From positions 1-64,000 of the forward strand of contig NC_054685.1 of assembly GCF_011074885.1 (NCBI RefSeq): a DNA stretch of 64,000 bases, read 5' to 3'. The translations under genes were made by a program, and so were the position numbers. This document shows positions 58,835 through 64,000 of the stretch, piece after piece. Each line of letters starts with the position of its first letter. The stretch's first letter is position 1. This DNA is from Brettanomyces bruxellensis (taxonomy: Eukaryota > Ascomycota > Pichiomycetes > Pichiales > Pichiaceae). The notes beneath the pieces are model-generated. The model was not told the DNA's origin and did not search any database. It saw nothing but the letters and a program-made list of their open reading frames with translations.

Positions 58835-60760
58835 TCAACTACGAGAGATGATTTTTGTTTCACCATCCTTCTCTGAAGATGAACCTTCCTTTTTTATTTT
58901 GCTGTCACTACTAGCTTCTTCCTCATCCTCAATGTCATCATCATCCTCTTTGTCCAACATCAATCTCTCTTCTGGGGATAGTTCAGCATACACCTTCTTT
59001 TCCATATCTGGTATCTGGGCCATACCATAGTAGCAAATAGCAGCACATCCCAAAATACCGGCAATACAAGAGAAGACCAAGGCAACAATACCTCTAGCAG
59101 TAAAACCGGCAGGTAAGTTCTTGACCTGAACGTTTTGATTGGTTAAGTCCAAAAAGTTGTTGGTGTTGGCAGCAGCATTACCGTCATAAGGAACACCGTT
59201 TGCATTACATATATCCTTCCAATTTTCAGAAACTGATTGATCTTTCTGGATTTGTTCTGGGTCTTCTATAAGGACAATTGCAAGTCCTTGAAGCAAATGC
59301 CACTCAATATGGCAATGGAAGTACCACACACCAGGGTTATCAGCCTTGAATCTAATACGGAAGTAAGATTGTGGTCTGACATAAAGCGTGTCTCTGATCA
59401 TTGGATATTCTGGAGCAGTGTATGGAGCACTCTCATTGTAAGGGACAGGATCCTCACTGTCAGTGTAATCTGGACCTCTTTCAACGACTTGGAAAACATG
59501 TCCGTGCAAGTGGAATGGATGCTTACCGGTATCGTTATTGTTGAGAACCAATTCGACAACTTCATCTTTCTGGAGAACGAAAGAGTTCGTGTTGGTACCA
59601 TAAACCAACTCATTTGTACTGTAGTTACCAGAGGAAAGAACAGTTCCCAATGCTGGGACCTTTGGAGCAACATACGTGATATTATTGAAGAATGCATAGT
59701 TTATACCATCATCTAAGTTGTCCATCACAACGTCGATCTTGATTTGATAGTCGTAGTCATCGTAAAGCTCCTGCTTGTCAACAGGAACCAAGTAGAAGTC
59801 ATCCAAGAAGTCATCAAGGTAGTTGTCAGAATAATACTCATCAGGCAATGGAGCAGATGAATTGTAAACCACAGCATTAGTGCTGTTCATGTGAATAACA
59901 CCATCGGTGGTATCTAACATATCCTCATCCATCTTTTGCATGAAAGCATAGTTTTTGGAAGTATCGTTCTTGGTGTGAACCAAGACATCGTATCTTTGAG
60001 CAACGGTGATATACAAATAGTCAGTCTCGTTAGGCTCGACATAAACACCATCAACTGCGACAACAGTGAAGCTATGGTCCTCGATCCACACATACTGAGA
60101 TAGAAAACCACCGATGTTGATGATACGAAGAAGATAAGTGGTGTCAGGTTTGACATTCCACGTTCCGTTAAGAGTGTTGTTGAACAAAAGAGTCTGAGGA
60201 ATTGGCTCAGCACCAGTTGGGTTAAATCTGTTCAAGAATTCGGGAATCAAGTCGGAAATCATACTATGATACCATTCGGTGATGGTGAGGGTGACATCTT
60301 CATCATAATCGAATGGAGCATCATCCTTATCTTCAATAATGAAAGCGCCACGCATGCCATCCATGTATTGTCCCTTGGTATGAGAGTGATACCAGTAACT
60401 TCCGTGCTGGTCAGGAACAGTGAAGTTATAAACCATAGTTTCATTTGGAGGAATATCACATTGGGTAAGCATTGGAACACCATCATACTCGTTGGTGTTC
60501 TCTTGGAACAAACCGTGGAAATGAAGAGAAGTGTTCTGATCAGGCAACCCGTTGGTCAAGTTGATGATAACTCTGTCACCTTCCTTAACTCTGATGTCAG
60601 GCCATGGATATTCGCCATTGCACAACACGACATCCATCTTATGCAATCCATCTGGGTTCTCTTTACCCCATGATGTTGTCCAGTTGTAGACATGCGTGTC
60701 AGCAAGCACGTTTCCCAACAAAAGGAAAAATGAAGAAATTAATAGTGGAACCGATCTCAT
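58835..60760 (-). CDS. FET3: Cell-surface ferroxidase (multicopper oxidase) Fet3
   Basis: A 641-residue protein with an ATG at 60760; S. cerevisiae Fet3 has 636. A signal peptide (residues ~1-20) leads into three cupredoxin domains with many N-x-S/T sites. All copper-ligand blocks are intact: SLHFHGLFQ, SYWYHSHTKGQ, GKHPFHLHGHVFQ and the T1/T3 block YFHCHIEWHLLQGL. One membrane segment near residues 555-578 (GIVALVFSCIAGILGCAAICYY) precedes an acidic cytosolic tail, as in Fet3. The enzyme oxidises Fe2+ to Fe3+ for uptake with the permease Ftr1; FTR1 is not in this window. A TATA box and GATA-type sites lie upstream. Confidence 0.96.
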   Translation of the reverse strand: MRSVPLLISSFFLLLGNVLADTHVYNWTTSWGKENPDGLHKMDVVLCNGEYPWPDIRVKEGDRVIINLTNGLPDQNTSLHFHGLFQENTNEYDGVPMLTQCDIPPNETMVYNFTVPDQHGSYWYHSHTKGQYMDGMRGAFIIEDKDDAPFDYDEDVTLTITEWYHSMISDLIPEFLNRFNPTGAEPIPQTLLFNNTLNGTWNVKPDTTYLLRIINIGGFLSQYVWIEDHSFTVVAVDGVYVEPNETDYLYITVAQRYDVLVHTKNDTSKNYAFMQKMDEDMLDTTDGVIHMNSTNAVVYNSSAPLPDEYYSDNYLDDFLDDFYLVPVDKQELYDDYDYQIKIDVVMDNLDDGINYAFFNNITYVAPKVPALGTVLSSGNYSTNELVYGTNTNSFVLQKDEVVELVLNNNDTGKHPFHLHGHVFQVVERGPDYTDSEDPVPYNESAPYTAPEYPMIRDTLYVRPQSYFRIRFKADNPGVWYFHCHIEWHLLQGLAIVLIEDPEQIQKDQSVSENWKDICNANGVPYDGNAAANTNNFLDLTNQNVQVKNLPAGFTARGIVALVFSCIAGILGCAAICYYGMAQIPDMEKKVYAELSPEERLMLDKEDDDDIEDEEEASSDSKIKKEGSSSEKDGETKIISRS

Positions 60761-60880
60761 CGCTATGCTATTAAAACTTATCTGGCAAGCTCACGAAGGA
60801 GAAGTTTGGATCTTGGAAAAACCAGCGATTGTTGTAATAGGTAGTTGTTAGTTGAAGTGCTTGCAGCAGTTCCTCCTACC

Positions 60881-60888
60881 TTTATATA
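60881..60888 (-). promoter_or_regulatory. TATA box of FET3
   Basis: TATATAAA on the minus strand, about 120 bases upstream of the FET3 start codon, a normal distance for a regulated yeast gene. Confidence 0.6.
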
Positions 60889-61434
60889 ATGTATTCAATC
60901 GACAAGATGTAAATTTCAACTATCCAAAATTTTCTCCTTTTTTTCGAAGATGCATTTTTCATTCGTTTATTGTTAGTCGTAAATTACCCAAAGAACTTGG
61001 GGATTTTTAACTACCCACACACTTGTCTTATTGTATCCATTATTCTTTTTTCTTTGCTCTGTGAATTTACCGATGTTCTTTTATTGTTTTCTACAAAAAT
61101 GTACAACCAGCGTACTTTTTTTTTCCGTGCTCTCTAAATTCCTGAGACATTTATCTGTATCTAATTGGGCTATTTTTCTAAAAAAAACGGAGGACTTATC
61201 CATCGACAGTTTTTAAGCTTAAACTAATATACGGCAGGGATATCCTTCCTACATATGAAAAATAGCTTTACGTCCAGTTATTTCACATTTTCGATCCCTC
61301 AATACCTGCTATTAGAATTAATCACTTTGCTATGATTACTATGTCTTGATGATTTGTGAACAAAGTTCTCCCACTGAAAGTGAGTTAGTAGGTACCCAAA
61401 TAAAATTTCACCAGTTTTTTTTTTCAACTGATTG

Positions 61435-61443
61435 ATCAGATAA
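61435..61443 (+). promoter_or_regulatory. Iron-type GATA site ATCAGATAA upstream of FET3
   Basis: ATCAGATAA matches the ATC(T/A)GATAA consensus of the fungal iron-responsive GATA repressors (Urbs1/SREA/Fep1/Sfu1). It lies about 675 bases upstream of FET3. Two further CAGATAA cores on the minus strand lie near 61154 and 60778. Function is inferred from motif and neighbouring gene. Confidence 0.45.
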
Positions 61444-61777
61444 CCCTGCAGTAGTTCAAAAATCTAGCGCTTATTGTCCGTTGAGCCTTGTTTCCAGACA
61501 TCATTCACCGCGCTTTTTTCCCTATTGTTGTTTTAATTATTTCAGATACTTAAAAAACTTTTACAGAATTAAAAACGATAACAGCGAGATTTAAGGTAAG
61601 TTAATTAATCGAATGATCTTGCTTATTGACACTCATCCTTAGATGATTGTCGGGTGATATTATTGTCCATAAAATTTATGGGGCTAGTCGTCATAATGCC
61701 ATCCACTCCAACTAATTTGTTTCGTACTAGCTAATATAAATTAATTTCGTAAAAATCCTAAATAGTTACTTGCTTTT

Positions 61778-61918
61778 ATGGGTACCGATTTCTCCTTTAG
61801 TGCCTTTTTTTTTGGAAGTTTTACGATAGGTTTGTCCTGTTTCGCCTGGTTAAAAAAGCTTTCCTTTGGAATCCTTGCTCTCAGTATTGCTGATATAGTT
61901 TATTATGTATACTGGTAA
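61778..61918 (+). CDS. Possible 46-residue hydrophobic peptide
   Basis: An ATG-started frame of 46 codons ending in a TAA at 61916-61918. Almost the whole peptide is hydrophobic, in two blocks (FSAFFFGSFTIGLSCFAWL, then LSFGILALSIADIVYYVYW) separated by KK, like a two-helix hairpin. Just upstream, GTAAGT near 61597 and a TACTAGC followed by AAATAG at about 61761 could bound a 5'-UTR intron. I do not recognise a family, and chance is quite possible. Confidence 0.3.
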   Translation: MGTDFSFSAFFFGSFTIGLSCFAWLKKLSFGILALSIADIVYYVYW

Positions 61919-62510
61919 GAAATAATGTTACTGTATTTATTTACTTCACCTCAAAAATATTTAGCCGTCACAGGCAGCATTACATATATTAATACAAATT
62001 AGTATCCAAGCTTTGGCAAATTTCACTCTATTATCCACAAATTTATATAAATGATAATGGAACAAGATGATCGTATTTATCATGCAGAGATATGTTGTAA
62101 AGTAGTGTAAATTAGCTTTCTTCCACTCGTGTACATAGTTGTAAAGAACCTAAAAAGAATTGAGTCTTGCTATTAACCTTGCGTTATCACGAAATTTCGT
62201 TCAAATGAATATGAATAGTCTGTATTAAATTGAAGGCTGAAATAATGCTTTGTTTATGAACTTCGACACGGGACTAATGAACCGTGAGCATATCATTGTC
62301 TAAGCAACATTATTCACCCCTACACCATAATTGAAAACGCGCTTTGTTGATTGACAACACGAAATTTTCAACTTCGGGCGATCCATTCAAAGAAACACCA
62401 TCGCGTTCTTCGAGGTTAAAGCATTTGTGACATTTTTTTCATTGAAATTTATATATATACAGATCTTACTGCTTTGTTATTGTGAGCATATTCTCAATGT
62501 GCAAGGAAAC

Positions 62511-64000
62511 ATGGATCGTTTCTTTACCACAAAATCTGAAAACAGAAAAAGAAGTCTTAACGGTTCATCTACTTGCACTAAGGGTGAGAGTACCAATGGC
62601 AAAACACCAGCTGATATTTTACAGCTAGCCAAAAAAAATGATAAGAAGAGACATGATGAGTTGATTAAAGCAAAATTGATTGCACTTAAACGTGACAAAA
62701 ATGATGCTACTACTATTCCTGTGGTAAATCTTATTGATGAGGAGGACAAACCAGACTCGGGGGACAATTTGCAATCGATTAAGTCCAAGTGTTGTAATCG
62801 GACACAAAATATTTCTTCACCAACATACAATTTGGCAAGTCTTGATACAGATGCGAATTGTTTAGATATGGTTATAACTGGTGCTAAGGATAAACCTTCC
62901 AAGAATTCAATCAAGTTGTCAACTTTGCTGAAAAATGGTAGATTTGATATTGCAGTGAATCGTCCGGTGTTCAATGTTTGCTTGAAGGTTGACTCAAAAA
63001 TGCTTCGAAATGTTGTGAAAAGAGATATCAGGGTTCCAGCTGAAAATAAAGGTTTTTTGAAGTCTTTTGGAATCCACAATTCACGGAAACCTCACCGACC
63101 TTCATTTGAAGAGATCGTAAAGCAATTTTCCGACAATGAAAAGCAAAGAAACACAAGGAAAACAACAGATTATATGGAATTGCCAACTTTGAAGGTTGCC
63201 AATTTTTGGATCATGGATGAAGCTGATAAGATTGAATATCAAAATATGATCGCCCAGAAGTTGAAGCTTCCATTTACTTCTAGAAAAGAGCATCTTGAAC
63301 ATCCGTTTCATTTTTCTGCGAATGACTATATGTCGTTCTTTGATAAAAGTTTCAAAGCAGAGACTTGTCCAAAGGTTCAACCTTTTGAGGTTTTCTATTA
63401 TCCTGAGCGTGATGCCACATATAAAATGAAGGAAGAAGTGAAAAGAGCTCCCAAGGATCCACGTTTTTCCAGACTAATCTCAAACTATGAGTATTTCAGA
63501 GAGAATGATTGTACTCAATGGTGTGACCTTTTTAGACCAAAAACTCATAGTGCTATATTACAGAAAAAGGCAACTCGGGAATTCTTATATTCGTGGATTA
63601 ATGATGCATTTAGCAAACTTAAAAATGTGAATCCAAGAAAACGTCAGCAATTCTTAAAGAGGCAGAGGAAAAAAAACAAGCAGGATTCCGAAATGGGTGA
63701 TTTTATTGTAGATGATAATGATGGATACGAAGAAGATGGCAGAGAAATACAGAAAGATAAATTCATTCCATCCCTAATTGTGACTGGGCCCATTGGTTGT
63801 GGGAAGACTTCATCAATTTATGCAATAGTAAAGGAGGAACTCAACGGCAGTGTATTTGAACTCAATTCCTCACAACCAAGAGCTAAGAAAGATATCAATT
63901 TTCATCTCAAACAAATTGGAACCACTCATCTAGTCAACGCAGAGACAGGTATAAATCACGATAGAACAGTCATACTTTTTGATGATGTCGACCTTATAGA
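62511..64000 (+). CDS. ELG1: RFC-like PCNA unloader Elg1 (ATAD5), 5' part
   Basis: The frame is open from the ATG at 62511 to the end of the window (496 codons visible), so the gene is truncated at the 3' side. The N-terminal ~420 residues are polar, with short conserved patches such as CTQWCDLFRPK and LQLAKKNDKKRHDELI. The AAA+ domain then begins: Walker A TGPIGCGKTSSIYAI near residue 424, the following VFELNSSQPRAKKDI, and Walker B ILFDDVDLI just before the end. That N-terminal extension plus clamp-loader ATPase layout, with GPIGCGKT and FELNSSQ, identifies Elg1/ATAD5, which with Rfc2-5 unloads PCNA from DNA after replication. An out-of-frame ATG lies 14 bases upstream. Confidence 0.88.
   Translation, partial: MDRFFTTKSENRKRSLNGSSTCTKGESTNGKTPADILQLAKKNDKKRHDELIKAKLIALKRDKNDATTIPVVNLIDEEDKPDSGDNLQSIKSKCCNRTQNISSPTYNLASLDTDANCLDMVITGAKDKPSKNSIKLSTLLKNGRFDIAVNRPVFNVCLKVDSKMLRNVVKRDIRVPAENKGFLKSFGIHNSRKPHRPSFEEIVKQFSDNEKQRNTRKTTDYMELPTLKVANFWIMDEADKIEYQNMIAQKLKLPFTSRKEHLEHPFHFSANDYMSFFDKSFKAETCPKVQPFEVFYYPERDATYKMKEEVKRAPKDPRFSRLISNYEYFRENDCTQWCDLFRPKTHSAILQKKATREFLYSWINDAFSKLKNVNPRKRQQFLKRQRKKNKQDSEMGDFIVDDNDGYEEDGREIQKDKFIPSLIVTGPIGCGKTSSIYAIVKEELNGSVFELNSSQPRAKKDINFHLKQIGTTHLVNAETGINHDRTVILFDDVDLI

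Larger units (their letters stand above)
60761..62510. promoter_or_regulatory. Divergent region FET3-ELG1
   Basis: A 1.75-kb spacer with the FET3 promoter (TATA box at 60881-60888 and GATA-type elements), the ELG1 promoter and a tiny hydrophobic ORF at 61778-61918. T tracts are common. No RNA gene was recognised. Confidence 0.55.

Noticed and set aside
1..64000. tRNA, rRNA, CRISPR, transposon or LTR
   Set aside because: I looked for T-loop GTTCRANTC patterns, snRNA signature words, long terminal or inverted repeats and regularly spaced repeats, and saw none. A tRNAscan-SE or Rfam search would be needed to be certain.

Overview
This window is nuclear DNA of an ascomycete budding yeast. The evidence is the gene set (ATG1, FET3, SEC23, YAP1, PIB2, RPL12, mitochondrial C1-THF synthase and pyruvate decarboxylase homologues), compact mostly intronless genes, AT-rich intergenic DNA with many T/A tracts, and one classical yeast intron with a GTAAGT donor and a TACTAAC branch point. 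CTG falls at a conserved leucine (Leu117 of the pyruvate decarboxylase), so CTG probably means Leu here and not Ser or Ala. Together with an Atg37-type acyl-CoA-binding protein and a Golgi-pH-regulator homologue, this fits the Pichiaceae side of the yeasts (Ogataea/Brettanomyces/Pichia-like). The species is an inference. There are two N bases at 9405-9406, and the window cuts a gene at each end.

Layout. 1-255: 3' end of a BTN1/CLN3 homologue. 0.3-9 kb: BIT61-like TORC2 subunit (-), MON1 (+), IZH/PAQR membrane protein (-), GTS1-type ArfGAP (+). 10.8-18.2 kb: ATG1 kinase (+), KRE2/KTR mannosyltransferase (-), a kelch-like single-pass membrane protein of unknown function (+). 18.3-25 kb: ARO2 (-), MCH-type transporter (-), the inner nuclear membrane protein HEH1/SRC1 (-, in two frames). 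27-34.3 kb: highly codon-biased pyruvate decarboxylase (+), mitochondrial C1-THF synthase MIS1 (-), mitoribosomal uL2 RML2 (-). 36-48 kb, all +: ATP5, MAK10, RPL12 (3'-terminal intron), ATG37, YAP1, SEC23. 48.5-58.3 kb: PIB2 (-), a 3.2-kb stretch with no supported gene, UGA4-like permease (+), SRP102 (+), GPHR/GPR89 homologue (+). 58.8-64 kb: FET3 (-) and the 5' part of ELG1 (+).

Functional picture. This is mostly conserved housekeeping sequence. Several genes act in TOR signalling, autophagy and vacuolar or secretory traffic (BIT61, MON1, ATG1, ATG37, PIB2, SEC23, SRP102, GTS1, BTN1), but they are scattered and have separate promoters, so this need not be a functional cluster. Promoter motifs agree with known biology in several places: a Gcn4 site before ARO2, paired TGACTC sites before MIS1, an iron-GATA consensus before FET3 and a Yap site before YAP1. 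No transposon, CRISPR array, tRNA or rRNA was recognised. The least-explained items are the kelch-like receptor at 15.9-18.2 kb, the frame change inside HEH1, a few very small ORFs, and the 3.2-kb gap.
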